Shown piece after piece: positions 50,902 through 59,571 of a stretch of DNA of 64,000 nt; position 1 is the first letter of the stretch; each line of letters begins with the position of its first letter. The stretch comes from Rhodospirillaceae bacterium (GTDB lineage: Bacteria > Pseudomonadota > Alphaproteobacteria > Kiloniellales > DSM-21159), in assembly GCA_006969625.1 (NCBI GenBank), contig CP030885.1:992001-1056000 (forward strand), given 5' to 3'. The notes under the pieces are model-generated. The model saw nothing but the letters and a program-made list of their open reading frames with translations, ran no database searches and had not been told where the DNA came from. The position numbers were made by a program, and so were the translations under genes.

Positions 50902-51546
50902 ATGCTCGCCACCGCTCCAGCTTTGCCGCTGTCCCTCGTCCTGGCGCTCGCCGCGCGGCGCCTGCGTGGGGCGTTGCGTGCACGCGGCGGTTCGGCCTCG
51001 GTCCAGTTCGCCATCGCCATTCCGGTCTTCCTGTTGCTCGTCTTCGGGCTGATCGAGATCGCCATGATCCTCTTCGTCAACTCGCTGATGGAGGGTGGCC
51101 TGCGCGAGGCGGCGCGCTTCGGCATCACGGGCTTCGATCCGGACGGCCAGACCCGCACCGAGCGCATCCTGCAGATCGTCGGCCTGCAGACCCAGGGACT
51201 GGTGGACATGGAGCAGGTCGGCATCGACTTCCTGGTCTACCCGAGCTTCAACGACATCGGGCAGCCCGAACCCTTCGCCGACGACAACGGCAACGGCAGC
51301 TACGACGCGGGCGAGGCCTACACGGACGTCAACGGCAACGGCACCTGGGACGCCGACATGGGCGCAGCCGGTCTGGGCGGCCCCGGCGACATCGTCCTCT
51401 ACACCCTGACCTACGACTGGGACCCGCTGACCGGCGTGCTCGATCCCGTGCTGGGCGGCGCCGACGGGCTGATCACGCTGCGCGCCTCGATCGTCGTGCG
51501 CAACGAGCCCTTCGGCAGCCAGGCCGCGGCGGGGGCCGGGACATGA
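50902..51546 (+). CDS. TadE-type pseudopilin with two calcium-loop motifs
   Basis: A 214-residue membrane-anchored protein. The TadE-like segment is RGGSASVQFAIAIPVFLLLV then FGLIEIAMILF (residues 29-58) with Glu52. Residues 127-138 (DDNGNGSYDAGE) and 142-152 (DVNGNGTWDAD) are EF-hand/dockerin-like calcium loops, unusual in a pseudopilin. The C-terminal part is beta-rich. It overlaps the next TadE-like gene by ATGA. Probably a minor pilin of the Tad system. Confidence 0.8.
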   Translation: MLATAPALPLSLVLALAARRLRGALRARGGSASVQFAIAIPVFLLLVFGLIEIAMILFVNSLMEGGLREAARFGITGFDPDGQTRTERILQIVGLQTQGLVDMEQVGIDFLVYPSFNDIGQPEPFADDNGNGSYDAGEAYTDVNGNGTWDADMGAAGLGGPGDIVLYTLTYDWDPLTGVLDPVLGGADGLITLRASIVVRNEPFGSQAAAGAGT

Positions 51547-52145
51547 GCGCCGCCGCGACCGCCGACCGACGCCTCGGCCTGGGGGCGCGGCTCGCCGGGC
51601 TGACCCGGCGGCTGCGCCGCTCGCGCCGCGGCATGGTGCTGGTCGAGATGGTGTTCGCTGTGCCGATCCTGCTGACGCTGCTGATGGGCGCGCTGGAGAT
51701 CGCGCGCTACGTGCTGATCATGCAGAAGCTCGACCGCACCGCCATGTCGGTCGGCGACCTGGTCTCGCGCGGCGCCCAGGTGACGACGGCCGACCTCGGC
51801 AACATCTTCGATTCGGTGCGCCACCTGATGCAGCCCTTCCCGTTTCCCGACAACGGCCTCGTCGTCATCAGCGCGGTAACCCGGCAGGGCGGCGATCCGC
51901 CGGAGATCGTCTGGCAGGCCGAAGGCGCCGGCACGGTCGACCAGGCCAGTCTGGTCGGCGTCGCCGGCGGCACCGCCACCCTGCCGCAGAACCTGACGCC
52001 GCGCGAGAACGAGAGCGTCTATGTCGCGGAGGTCTTCTTCGACTTCGAACCGCTGCTGTTCGAGGGCTTCGTCGCCCCGCGCCGCCTCTACCATTGGTCG
52101 GCCTTCCGGGCGCGGTTGTCCGACCAGGTGGTGACCATCAACTAG
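51543..52145 (+). CDS. TadE/TadG-family minor pilin
   Basis: A 200-residue protein with an Arg-rich N-terminus and the typical SRRGMVLVEMVFAVPILLTL then LMGALEIARYVL segment (residues ~28-58). It then has KLDRTAMSVGDLVSRGAQVT and NGLVVISAVTRQG, as in TadE/TadF-like pilus assembly proteins. Translationally coupled to the preceding gene. Likely inner-membrane then secreted or retained as minor component. Confidence 0.8.
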   Translation: MSAAATADRRLGLGARLAGLTRRLRRSRRGMVLVEMVFAVPILLTLLMGALEIARYVLIMQKLDRTAMSVGDLVSRGAQVTTADLGNIFDSVRHLMQPFPFPDNGLVVISAVTRQGGDPPEIVWQAEGAGTVDQASLVGVAGGTATLPQNLTPRENESVYVAEVFFDFEPLLFEGFVAPRRLYHWSAFRARLSDQVVTIN

Positions 52146-52162
52146 GATCTGGTCCGCGGGCG

Positions 52163-52939
52163 CTACTTCTCGACGAAGGCCTTCTCGATGACGTACTGCG
52201 CCGGCGCCGACTGGCTGCCTTCGGCGAAGCCCCGCCGCTCCAGCATCTCGACGCAGTCGGCCAGCATCAGCGGACTGCCGCACAGCATCACCCGGTCGTC
52301 CTCAGCCGACATCGGCGGGATCTCGAGGTCGGCGAACAGCTTGCCGGACTCGACCAGCTCGGTGATGCGCCCGGTGTGGACGAACTCTTCGCGCGTCGTC
52401 GTCGGGTAGTACCTGAGCTGGGGGCGGACCATGTCGCCGATCAGTTCGTTGTCGCGGGTCTCCTCGACCACCTGCTTGCCATAGGCCAGGTCGGCGACCT
52501 TGCGGCAGCCGTGCACCAGGACCAGGTGCTCGAAGCGCTCGTAGACCTCGGGATCCTTGATGATGCTGCAGAAGGGCGCAATGCCGGTCCCGGTGCTGAA
52601 GAGGTAGAGGTTGCGCCCGGGGATCAGGCTGTCCTGGATCAGCGTGCCGGTCGGCTTCTGGCTGACCAGCAGCTTGTCGCCGGCCTCGATGTGCTGCAGG
52701 CGCGATGTGAGCGGGCCGTCCTGCACCTTGATCGAGAAGAACTCCAGCTTCTCCTCGTAGTTGGCGCTGGTCATGGAGTAGGCCCGCAGCAGCGGCTTGC
52801 CGTCCACCGTCAGGCCGATCATGGTGAACTGGCCGTTGAGGAAGCGGAAGGCCGGGTCGCGGGTGGTGCTGAAGCTGAACAGGTCGTCGGTCCAGTGTCG
52901 GACGGACAGGACGGTTTCTTCCTGGATGGCTTTGCTCAT
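52163..52939 (-). CDS. fpr: Ferredoxin--NADP reductase
   Basis: A 258-residue flavoprotein of the bacterial subclass I FNR family. FRFLNGQFTMIGLTVDGKPL, RAYSMTSANYEEKLEFFSIK (FAD site), STGTGIAPFCSIIKDP (NADP site) and the C-terminal APAQYVIEKAFVEK ending are characteristic. Exchanges electrons between NADPH and ferredoxin or flavodoxin in the cytoplasm, commonly under oxidative stress. On the minus strand, convergent to the TadE pair, with no evident link to the pilus. Confidence 0.93.
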   Translation of the reverse strand: MSKAIQEETVLSVRHWTDDLFSFSTTRDPAFRFLNGQFTMIGLTVDGKPLLRAYSMTSANYEEKLEFFSIKVQDGPLTSRLQHIEAGDKLLVSQKPTGTLIQDSLIPGRNLYLFSTGTGIAPFCSIIKDPEVYERFEHLVLVHGCRKVADLAYGKQVVEETRDNELIGDMVRPQLRYYPTTTREEFVHTGRITELVESGKLFADLEIPPMSAEDDRVMLCGSPLMLADCVEMLERRGFAEGSQSAPAQYVIEKAFVEK

Positions 52940-53312
52940 GGCGCGCGTGTTCTGCTGACCCCCGACCGAGACGCTGCCGGGGGCGCGGCCCCGCTGGCGC
53001 GCCCTCAGCTAAAGGATCGCTCGCGACAGGGCAACCCCGCAGCGTTCGAGTGCGGCCATGCGTCCAGTGCAGCGGCGACGCCCGGGCAGGCGGCCGCGCA
53101 GCTTGCCGTCGCGGTGCCTTGCGCTGCGATCCGATTGGCACGACCGCGGGTGCGCCGGCATGGGGCCAAAGCCGATAGTTCGAATTTCGAACCGAACAAG
53201 AAGTGTTTCTTACCAATCGGTTAAATCGGAATTAAGCCGCCTCGGGGCAGACTTTCCGCAGCTTCCTCGGCCGCTGTGCTCGGCCGGTGTCGGACCGTGG
53301 AGAAGACCAGCA
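52940..53312. other. Divergent intergenic region fpr / methyltransferase-like gene
   Basis: About 370 bp without a supported gene. The right part (53160-53235) is AT-richer and contains a 15-bp palindrome, the best candidate for regulatory sequence of one or both divergent genes. Open frames reading through from 53058 are extensions of the next gene and not supported. Confidence 0.45.
53178..53192. promoter_or_regulatory. Palindrome GTTCGAA-T-TTCGAAC
   Basis: Perfect 7-bp arms around one base, 121-135 bp before the methyltransferase-like ATG and ~240 bp before fpr. A candidate operator; regulator unknown. Confidence 0.4.
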
Positions 53313-54611
53313 ATGTCGTCGACGCTTTCGACCGCGTCCGCGAATCCGGCGGCGCCACCCGCCTCGGCCGTCAGCACGGCCACCGGGCTCGTCGGTCTCG
53401 TCGGGCTGGCCGCGGCGGTGATGGCGCTGCGCGCGGCGGAGGTCAGCCTGGCCGTGGCGCCGCTCGTCTGCCTCGCCGGCACGGCCCTGCCGATGATCGT
53501 CTGGGCGCTGCTGGTCGAGAAGGTGCATCGCCGCGCCAGCACCGGCCTGAACTTTGCCGCGCCACGACCTGCCGGCGAGACCCTGGCGACGACGCGGGTG
53601 AAGCTGATCGGGCTGTATGCCGTCTGGGCCGCCATCGGCACCGTCTACTTCGCGGTGCGCAGCTATGCCGATCCCAAGTTCGACCTCTACTTCGCGCTGC
53701 TGCTGGCCGGGATCGTGCCGCTGGTCGTGCTCGCCGCCCTCTATGTCTATCTGGTCGACAAGCATATGCGCGACCCGGACGACGGGCTGTGGCACCTCGG
53801 CCAGTGGCTGCTCGGCCGCGCGGCCGACCGCGCCAAGGTCGCCGACCAGCTCCGCGGCTGGGCGATCAAGGGCTTCTTCCTGGCCTTTATGGCCTCGATC
53901 CTGCCGCTGGTCGTCGCCCCGGTCGCCGGTGCGGAGGCCGGTCGGGCCTTCGACGATCCGGTCAGCGCAGTGCGCACGCTGATCGCCGCCATGTTCCTGA
54001 TCGACGTCTGCTTCGGCACGGTCGGCTACCTGCTGACCCTGCGTCCGCTCGACTCGCACATCCGTTCGGCCAACCCGCATCTCCTCGCCTGGGTGGCGGC
54101 TCTGGCCTGCTACCCGCCCTTCCTGCTGGTCGGCGCCGCCGGTCCGCTGAACTATACGGCCGGCACCCAGAGCTGGGCGGCTTGGCTCGGCGGCAGCGAT
54201 CTCGCGCTGACCGTCTGGGGGGCGCTGCTGGTCGCCTGCACCCTGGTCTACGCCTGGGCGACCCTGGTCTTCGGCATGCGCTTTTCCAACCTGACCCACC
54301 GCGGCATCCTCACCAACGGCCCGTTCCGCTGGGTCAAGCACCCGGCCTACCTGACGAAAAATCTCTACTGGTGGCTCGCCTTCATGCCATTCCTCTCGAC
54401 CGAGGGGCCGGTCGAGGCGCTGCGCAACTGCCTGCTGCTGGCGGCCGTCAGCGCCGTCTACTGGCTGCGCGCCAGAACTGAGGAACGTCACCTGCTGGGC
54501 GATCCCGACTACCGCGCCTACAGCGACTGGCTCGCCGAGCATGGACTGTTCGCCCGCCTGCGGCGTGTGCTGTCCGGCCCGGGATGGGTTCGGCCGGAAC
54601 CGGCGGAGTAG
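53313..54611 (+). CDS. Polytopic membrane protein, isoprenylcysteine carboxyl-methyltransferase (ICMT)-like
   Basis: A 432-residue protein with about nine to ten hydrophobic helices, from ATG at 53313 (MSSTLSTASANPAAPPASAV). The C-terminal part carries the ICMT/PEMT-like signature FRWVKHPAYLTKNLYWWLAF followed by RARTEERHLLGDPDYRAYSD, where SAM and the substrate phospholipid or isoprenoid would bind. Many bacterial ICMT-like enzymes are uncharacterised. Neither partner enzyme nor substrate is evident here. Confidence 0.75.
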   Translation: MSSTLSTASANPAAPPASAVSTATGLVGLVGLAAAVMALRAAEVSLAVAPLVCLAGTALPMIVWALLVEKVHRRASTGLNFAAPRPAGETLATTRVKLIGLYAVWAAIGTVYFAVRSYADPKFDLYFALLLAGIVPLVVLAALYVYLVDKHMRDPDDGLWHLGQWLLGRAADRAKVADQLRGWAIKGFFLAFMASILPLVVAPVAGAEAGRAFDDPVSAVRTLIAAMFLIDVCFGTVGYLLTLRPLDSHIRSANPHLLAWVAALACYPPFLLVGAAGPLNYTAGTQSWAAWLGGSDLALTVWGALLVACTLVYAWATLVFGMRFSNLTHRGILTNGPFRWVKHPAYLTKNLYWWLAFMPFLSTEGPVEALRNCLLLAAVSAVYWLRARTEERHLLGDPDYRAYSDWLAEHGLFARLRRVLSGPGWVRPEPAE

Positions 54612-54671
54612 GCGACTCCCCCCCCCGCGGCGCCTGGCAGGACTCGACCGGTCCTGCTAGATCGGCAGGGC

Positions 54672-55334
54672 ATGAGCCCGCCGACGCCCGACCCAGACGC
54701 GCTTTACCCGATCCCAGGGCATACCGGGACGGTTTTCCTGCGCCCGCTGCTGGCGCAGCACTCGGAGATCGCCAACGTGGAGGTCGGCGCCTACAGCTAC
54801 TACAGCGACTTCGAGGATCCCTGCATCTTCTTCCGGCGCAACGTCGCCTACAACTTCGGCTTTTCCGGAGCGCGGCTGGAGATCGGTCGCTACTGCCAGA
54901 TCGCCCACGGCACGACCTTCGTGATGGACGACGCCAACCATGCCGTGGCGGGGCCGAGCAGTTTTCCCTTCACCATCTTCGGCGGCGCCTGGGGCGCGGC
55001 CGTGCCGCTGGATGCCGTGCCCTTCATGCGCAAGGGCGATATCCGGGTCGGTCACGACGTCTGGTTCGGCTACCAGAGCCTGGTGTTGCCGGGCGTGTCC
55101 ATCGGGACCGGCAGCATCGTCGGTGCCCGCGCCGTGGTCGCCCGGGACGTGCCGCCCTATACGGTCGTCGTCGGCAATCCGGCGCGCGTCGTACGCCGGC
55201 GCTTCGACGCGGCGACGGTCGCCGGCCTGCTGGAGCTGGCCTGGTGGGACTGGCCGGCGGAGAGGGTCGCCGCCGCCATACCGGCGCTGATGGCCGGCGA
55301 CCTCGCGCAACTGCGCAGGGCCGCCCCCCGCTGA
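54672..55334 (+). CDS. Hexapeptide-repeat O-acetyltransferase (Vat/CatB-like xenobiotic acetyltransferase)
   Basis: A 220-residue left-handed beta-helix acyltransferase. IGRYCQIAHGTTFVMDDANH, the SFPFTIFGGAWG loop, DIRVGHDVWFGYQSLVLPGV and GTGSIVGARAVVARDVPPYT plus VVGNPARVVRRRFD match the xenobiotic acetyltransferase group that includes streptogramin (Vat) and CatB chloramphenicol acetyltransferases. Many chromosomal members have other substrates, so resistance is only a possibility. Preceded by a run of ten C at about 54618-54628. Confidence 0.85.
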   Translation: MSPPTPDPDALYPIPGHTGTVFLRPLLAQHSEIANVEVGAYSYYSDFEDPCIFFRRNVAYNFGFSGARLEIGRYCQIAHGTTFVMDDANHAVAGPSSFPFTIFGGAWGAAVPLDAVPFMRKGDIRVGHDVWFGYQSLVLPGVSIGTGSIVGARAVVARDVPPYTVVVGNPARVVRRRFDAATVAGLLELAWWDWPAERVAAAIPALMAGDLAQLRRAAPR

Positions 55335-55340
55335 CCCGGC

Positions 55341-57104
55341 CTACTCCGCAATGCGCAGGTTGGAGAGCTGGGCGGCGATCACCCGGAAAGTCTGGCTCAG
55401 CCCGGCGCCGCCGTAGGAATCGAAGAAGTGGCCGGGCGTGGTGGCGCACTGGCGGAAGGTATCGCGAATCGCCTCGCCCCGGCTGTTGGTCGAGACGTCG
55501 AAGGTGATGGTGTAGATGACGATCCCCTCGGCCTTCATGGCGTTGCAGATCGCCAGCGTGCGTGCGTTCAGCGACTGGCGGGCCGTGTCGGTGTTGGTGG
55601 TGCCGATGTTGCCGTCCGACAGGCGTCCGTAGCCGGTGTAGTCGGTGTCGCCCGAGGGCGCCATGCCGGCATAGAACTGGTTGTCGCCGTCCGTCAGGAT
55701 CACGGCCACCTTCTGCATCAGCGGTTCGTCGTAGTCGAGCGGCAGGTCGGGCTCGCCCCATAGGCCGCGCCAGCGCGGCGACAGCAGGCGCCAGCCCCAG
55801 ACCAGGCCGAGGTTGGTCGTCGTGCCGCCGCGGTGCCAAGCGTCCATCTCCGTGATCGCGGCCTCGACGACGCTGCGCTGGTCGGTCCAGGGCGTGATCG
55901 CCGGCCCGCAGCCCAGGTTGGGTCCGCGGCCGTCGTTGCCCGAGGTGTTGGTGCCTTCGCGCTCGTCGACGCTGGTGCTGCCGCTGTCGATCTCGTCGAA
56001 GGCGTCCTCGTCGAACAGCCAGGAATTGTAGCGCCAGGTGATGTCGTCGCCGTTGCGCCAACGCGGCCAGTAGTAGGGCTGGAAGGGCGCGACGCCGGGC
56101 GGCGCGTCGGTGACGTCGTCGCCCATGGCGCCCGAGGGGTCGTAGCGCGCTTCCACGCAGCCCTTCCAGGCCTCGGTCACCAGGCAGGTGCCGGTCGCCG
56201 GATCCCAGATGCCGGGGCCGTCGCCCGGCCCGCCCAGCCCGTTCTCGCACTGACTCTGCGTCGTCGCCCCGTGCAGGCTTTCGGGTATCGGCGTGCCGAC
56301 GAGACAGGCCTGGGCCGTGGAGTCCCATTCCGGGTTCCATGCGGCGTCGAGGAAGTCGCCGGTGCAGTGGCCCTCGTCGATCTCGCCGAAGCCGATCTCG
56401 TAGTCGCGAAGCTGCAACGCGCCGGGCGCCAGCCAGCCGGCGTTCTGGCGGCCGACGTTCACCGTGGCGCTGTAGGGCACTAGGCCGACCCAGAAGTTCG
56501 GCACGCTCTGGCGGTCGCCGTAGAGGATGTCAATCAGCTCGCGGGCGGCGTCGCGCATCTCGCCGATCTTGTTGCTGGAGCGCATCGAGCCGGTGTTGTC
56601 CATCACAAGCACCAGCTCCATGCCGCGGTCGGCGCGCTCCACCACCGAGCGCGCGGTGACGTTGAGTTCCTCGAAGCCGAGCACGCGGGTGAAGGTGGTC
56701 GGGATGCGGGCGCTGGTCGAGACGGTCAGGCGGCCGTTCTCCACATCCTCGGCGATGGCGAGCGGGTCCAGCTCGGCGCCGAGGAAGCCGTCCGGGAAGT
56801 TGGCGTCGAAGAAGCTGCGCACGTCGGCGTCGCGGTCGGGCTCGAAGAAGACGCGCCCGCCGGCGAGCGCTGCGGCGTCCAGCGCCTGGTTGAGTCGTGC
56901 CTTGACCAGGTAGCCCCGGGTCGTGTCGACGGCCAGGCCGGCCATGGCGACCAGGGGGATGATGCCCGCGGCGACGAAGACGGCGATGACGCCCTTGCGG
57001 TCGGCGCGCAGCCTGCCCAGTGCGCGCCGGACCGCGGCACCGTCGCTTAGCAGGCGCATCCGCGCGTACCGGCCGACAGCCCGGCGATCGAAGACAGGGG
57101 GCAT
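55341..57104 (-). CDS. TadG-like protein with von Willebrand A domain
   Basis: A 587-residue Tad-associated protein. ATG at 57104 is preferred because GAGGGAG lies 8 bases upstream; a weaker start is at 57122. RKGVIAVFVAAGIIPLVAMA then GLAVDTTRGYL is the N-terminal TadG transmembrane anchor. ELVLVMDNTGSMRSSNKIGE is the vWA metal-ion-dependent adhesion site (DxTxS-like), and a long insertion with several Cys follows before LTDGDNQFYAGM. It is oriented against flp-cpa, so it has its own promoter in the AT-rich region. Confidence 0.85.
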   Translation of the reverse strand: MPPVFDRRAVGRYARMRLLSDGAAVRRALGRLRADRKGVIAVFVAAGIIPLVAMAGLAVDTTRGYLVKARLNQALDAAALAGGRVFFEPDRDADVRSFFDANFPDGFLGAELDPLAIAEDVENGRLTVSTSARIPTTFTRVLGFEELNVTARSVVERADRGMELVLVMDNTGSMRSSNKIGEMRDAARELIDILYGDRQSVPNFWVGLVPYSATVNVGRQNAGWLAPGALQLRDYEIGFGEIDEGHCTGDFLDAAWNPEWDSTAQACLVGTPIPESLHGATTQSQCENGLGGPGDGPGIWDPATGTCLVTEAWKGCVEARYDPSGAMGDDVTDAPPGVAPFQPYYWPRWRNGDDITWRYNSWLFDEDAFDEIDSGSTSVDEREGTNTSGNDGRGPNLGCGPAITPWTDQRSVVEAAITEMDAWHRGGTTTNLGLVWGWRLLSPRWRGLWGEPDLPLDYDEPLMQKVAVILTDGDNQFYAGMAPSGDTDYTGYGRLSDGNIGTTNTDTARQSLNARTLAICNAMKAEGIVIYTITFDVSTNSRGEAIRDTFRQCATTPGHFFDSYGGAGLSQTFRVIAAQLSNLRIAE

Positions 57105-57239
57105 GGCGAAGCTCCCTCGCAAGGTCCGTAGCGGGGACGAAAGCGCCGACCGCTCCGGTGGCTAGTAGGCACGTGCGAAGGTAAATGATGCGTGAATATT
57201 GAAGGTGGTGTGTGTCTATAAAATATTGAAAAATATGAG

Positions 57240-57254
57240 TTAAATTCACTTTTA
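57240..57254 (+). promoter_or_regulatory. CtrA-like site TTAA-N7-TTTA (distal)
   Basis: Seven of eight positions of the CtrA consensus TTAA-N7-TTAA, about 196 bp upstream of flp. Chance matches are likely in AT-rich DNA. Confidence 0.3.
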
Positions 57255-57371
57255 GACTCACTGTCAAATGATTTAAATTTCGAATTGGATTGGAACGCAA
57301 AATAATAAATATTGAAATCAAGGTGCAATCTAAATTAAGACCGGTGTAAAGCCAAATAAAAGACTGGCATG

Positions 57372-57386
57372 TTAACTGGGTGTTTA
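57372..57386 (+). promoter_or_regulatory. CtrA-like site TTAA-N7-TTTA (proximal)
   Basis: Same 7-of-8 match, 64-78 bp upstream of the flp ATG. In Caulobacter the pilin gene pilA is CtrA-activated, which makes the site plausible. Confidence 0.4.
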
Positions 57387-57449
57387 GATTTTTCGCTTGA
57401 AATGCCTCCATCGACAACGCGCCGCAAGCAACAGCCAATGGAGGTCATC

Positions 57450-57710
57450 ATGCGTCGCTTCGTTGCCCTGCTCATGAAGAGCAAGTCGGGCGCCACGGCC
57501 ATCGAGTACGGCCTGATCGCCGCCCTGGTCGCCATCGCCGCGATCGCCGGCATGCAGGCCCTGGGCGGTTCGCTGAACACCACCTTCCAGGGCGTCAGCG
57601 ACAACCTGGACAACGCCATCGCCAACTCGCCGCTGGGGACGGGCACCGATTCCAGCACCACCACCACCGGAGCCGACACCTCGACGACCACGACCAGCAC
57701 CGGCGGTTGA
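57450..57710 (+). CDS. flp: Flp-type major pilin
   Basis: An 86-residue type IVb prepilin. ATG at 57450 follows GGAGG by 5 bases. The leader MRRFVALLMKSKSG is followed by ATAIEYGLIAALVAIAAIAG, where cleavage after Gly by CpaA yields mature pilin with Glu5 and Tyr6. After the helix the C-terminus is an unusual Thr/Ser-rich tail (TDSSTTTTGADTSTTTTSTG), which might be glycosylated (inference). First gene of the flp-cpaABCDEF operon. Confidence 0.95.
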   Translation: MRRFVALLMKSKSGATAIEYGLIAALVAIAAIAGMQALGGSLNTTFQGVSDNLDNAIANSPLGTGTDSSTTTTGADTSTTTTSTGG

Positions 57711-57883
57711 TCGCCGCCCTTTCCTTCGAGAGGCCCATACGTCCGATCCGCGTTGGCGGTCGGGGGCTCGCCAAGGCCCCCGGCCGCCGGCCGGACCCAC
57801 CGCAGACCCGAGCTTCCCCGCGAGCTCGACACGCAGCGCAGACGGACGCCGATCCCCAACCGATTTCGTTAGGACCTTTCGCC

Positions 57884-58375
57884 ATGACGCCGCTCCTCGC
57901 CCAGCTCAGCCTGCTCGCCGCCGCCGCGGCGCTCCTGGTGGCGGCTGCCAGCGACCTGCGGCGCTTTCTCATTCCCGATACCTGCAGCCTCGTGCTGCTC
58001 GGCGCCTTCGCCGTCTTCGCGTCGGCGGGGGCGACGGCGGGCGAATGGCCGCTGCATCTTACGGTCGGCGTGCTGGCCTTCGCGCTGGGCGCCGGTCTGT
58101 TCGCCGCCGGTCTGTTCGGCGGCGGCGACGTCAAGCTGTTCGCCGCCACGGCGCTGTGGGCCGGCCCTGCGCTGGCGATGCCACTGACGCTGGCGATGGC
58201 GCTGGCCGGCGGCCTGCTCGTTCTCGCCGTCGTCGCCCGTAGCCTGCTGCTGCGCCTGCTGGCGCCGACTGTCGGCCCACAGGCGGAACTGCGCGGCCAG
58301 CCGGTGCCCTACGGCATCGCCATCGCCGCCGGCGGCCTCTTCGTGCTCGCCGTCCAGGCCGGCCTGCTGGCCTGA
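57884..58375 (+). CDS. cpaA: Prepilin peptidase CpaA/TadV
   Basis: A 163-residue A24-family aspartic protease that processes Flp. AASDLRRFLIPDTCSLVLLG supplies the first catalytic Asp (24) and GLFGGGDVKLFAATAL the second (Asp82 in the GGGD motif). It has about six membrane helices and lacks the methylase domain of PilD, as usual for CpaA. ATG at 57884 with AGGA a short way upstream (57871-57874). Confidence 0.9.
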   Translation: MTPLLAQLSLLAAAAALLVAAASDLRRFLIPDTCSLVLLGAFAVFASAGATAGEWPLHLTVGVLAFALGAGLFAAGLFGGGDVKLFAATALWAGPALAMPLTLAMALAGGLLVLAVVARSLLLRLLAPTVGPQAELRGQPVPYGIAIAAGGLFVLAVQAGLLA

Positions 58376-58399
58376 TCGGTTTCACCCGGGAGCCCTGCC

Positions 58400-59557
58400 A
58401 TGTCGCTCAAGAAACTGCTGCTGTTCGGGGTTGCCGCTGCCGCCGGGCTGGGCACCGTCTACATGGCGCAGTCGATCCTGCAGCCGCCGCCGCCGCCGCC
58501 GCCGGCCGCGCCGCAGCCGGTCGCGGCGCCGGAGCCGGAGCCGCAGCTTCGCATCCTGGTCGCTGCGCGCGCTCTGCCGGCCGGCCACCTGATCGTGCCC
58601 GAGGACCTGTCCTGGAAGCCCTGGGACGAAGCCGATGCCCGCCTGCCGAGCTACTTCCTCGAAGGAGAGCAGAAGCCGGCCGAGCTGCACGGCGCGGTCG
58701 TGCGGCGCGGGATCGAGGTTGGTGCGCCGCTGGTCCAGGGGCGCATCGTCAAGCCCGGCGAGCAGGGCTTCCTGGCCGCCGTGCTGGAGCCGGGCATGCG
58801 CGCCGTGGCGGTGCGCATCAACATGGTCACGGGCATCGCCGGGCTGGTCTTCCCCGGCGACCGCGTCGACCTGCTGCTGACCCAGCGCATCGAGCGGCCC
58901 GGCGACGCCGCGCGGGCGGAGCGCTTCGCCAGCGAGACGGTGCTGACCAACCTGCGCGTCCTGGCGATCGACCAGTCGACCAACGACCAGACCGCGACGC
59001 CGACCCAGGCCGAGACCGTGACGCTGGAGGTGACGCCGAAGCAGGCCGAGTTGGTCATGCTGATGTCCGAGCTCGGCCAGCTCTCCCTGTCCCTGCGCAG
59101 TCTGCAGGGCGAGGAGGAAAAGCAGCTCTTGGCCCAGCTTCTGCCGGGCGGTGCGCCCCAGCAAGGGGCCGCGGTCGAGCTGCACCAGGCGCTCGGCTAC
59201 GGCCTGCTGGCCGGCCAGTCCGCCGGAGCGACCGCGGCCTTCGCCGGCACGCTCGGCCAGACGCTCTCGGGCACGGCGGATTTCGCCGCCGGCAGCGTGG
59301 CCGGCATCGCGGGTGCCGGCCCGAGCGATCCCGCCTTCCCCGAGGTCGCGCTCTCGCCCGAACTCGAGGCGGCACTCGCCGGCCTGACTCCGGCCGAGCG
59401 CGCGGCCGCACTGCGCAGCCTGAACCCCAATCCCTATAGCTGGGATTCCGACGTCAGCCTGCTGCTGCCCGACCCGAGCGAAGGCAAGCAGCAGCCGGTC
59501 CGCAACGTCCAGGTCATCCGCGGCCCCGAGGCGGCCGTCATCCCCTTCAAGCGGTAG
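58400..59557 (+). CDS. cpaB: Flp pilus assembly protein CpaB/RcpC
   Basis: A 385-residue protein with one N-terminal membrane segment ([20 protein letters not shown]), a poly-Pro/Ala stretch, and an SAF/beta-clip domain (LRILVAARALPAGHLIVPED, PGMRAVAVRINMVTGIAGLV, FPGDRVDLLLTQRI). The DUF-type C-terminal part carries EVTPKQAELVMLMSELGQLS and SLRSLQ. CpaB works in the periplasm with the CpaC secretin. A ~120-residue Ala/Gly-rich insertion (residues ~240-330) is longer than typical. Confidence 0.92.
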   Translation: MSLKKLLLFGVAAAAGLGTVYMAQSILQPPPPPPPAAPQPVAAPEPEPQLRILVAARALPAGHLIVPEDLSWKPWDEADARLPSYFLEGEQKPAELHGAVVRRGIEVGAPLVQGRIVKPGEQGFLAAVLEPGMRAVAVRINMVTGIAGLVFPGDRVDLLLTQRIERPGDAARAERFASETVLTNLRVLAIDQSTNDQTATPTQAETVTLEVTPKQAELVMLMSELGQLSLSLRSLQGEEEKQLLAQLLPGGAPQQGAAVELHQALGYGLLAGQSAGATAAFAGTLGQTLSGTADFAAGSVAGIAGAGPSDPAFPEVALSPELEAALAGLTPAERAAALRSLNPNPYSWDSDVSLLLPDPSEGKQQPVRNVQVIRGPEAAVIPFKR

Positions 59558-59571
59558 AGGACGCCTCCGCC

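Larger units (their letters stand above)
57105..57449. other. AT-rich divergent promoter region of tadG and flp
   Basis: About 345 bp, of which 57180-57400 is strikingly A/T-rich compared with the rest of the window. It carries two TTAA-N7-TTTA sites and a GGAGG just before the flp ATG. Minus-strand open frames across it are low-complexity artefacts. Confidence 0.6.

Noticed and set aside
54618..54628. Run of ten C before the acetyltransferase gene as a phase-variation tract
   Set aside because: It lies in a spacer, about 45 bp before the ATG, not in a coding frame or between -35 and -10; likely incidental, though length variation was not testable.
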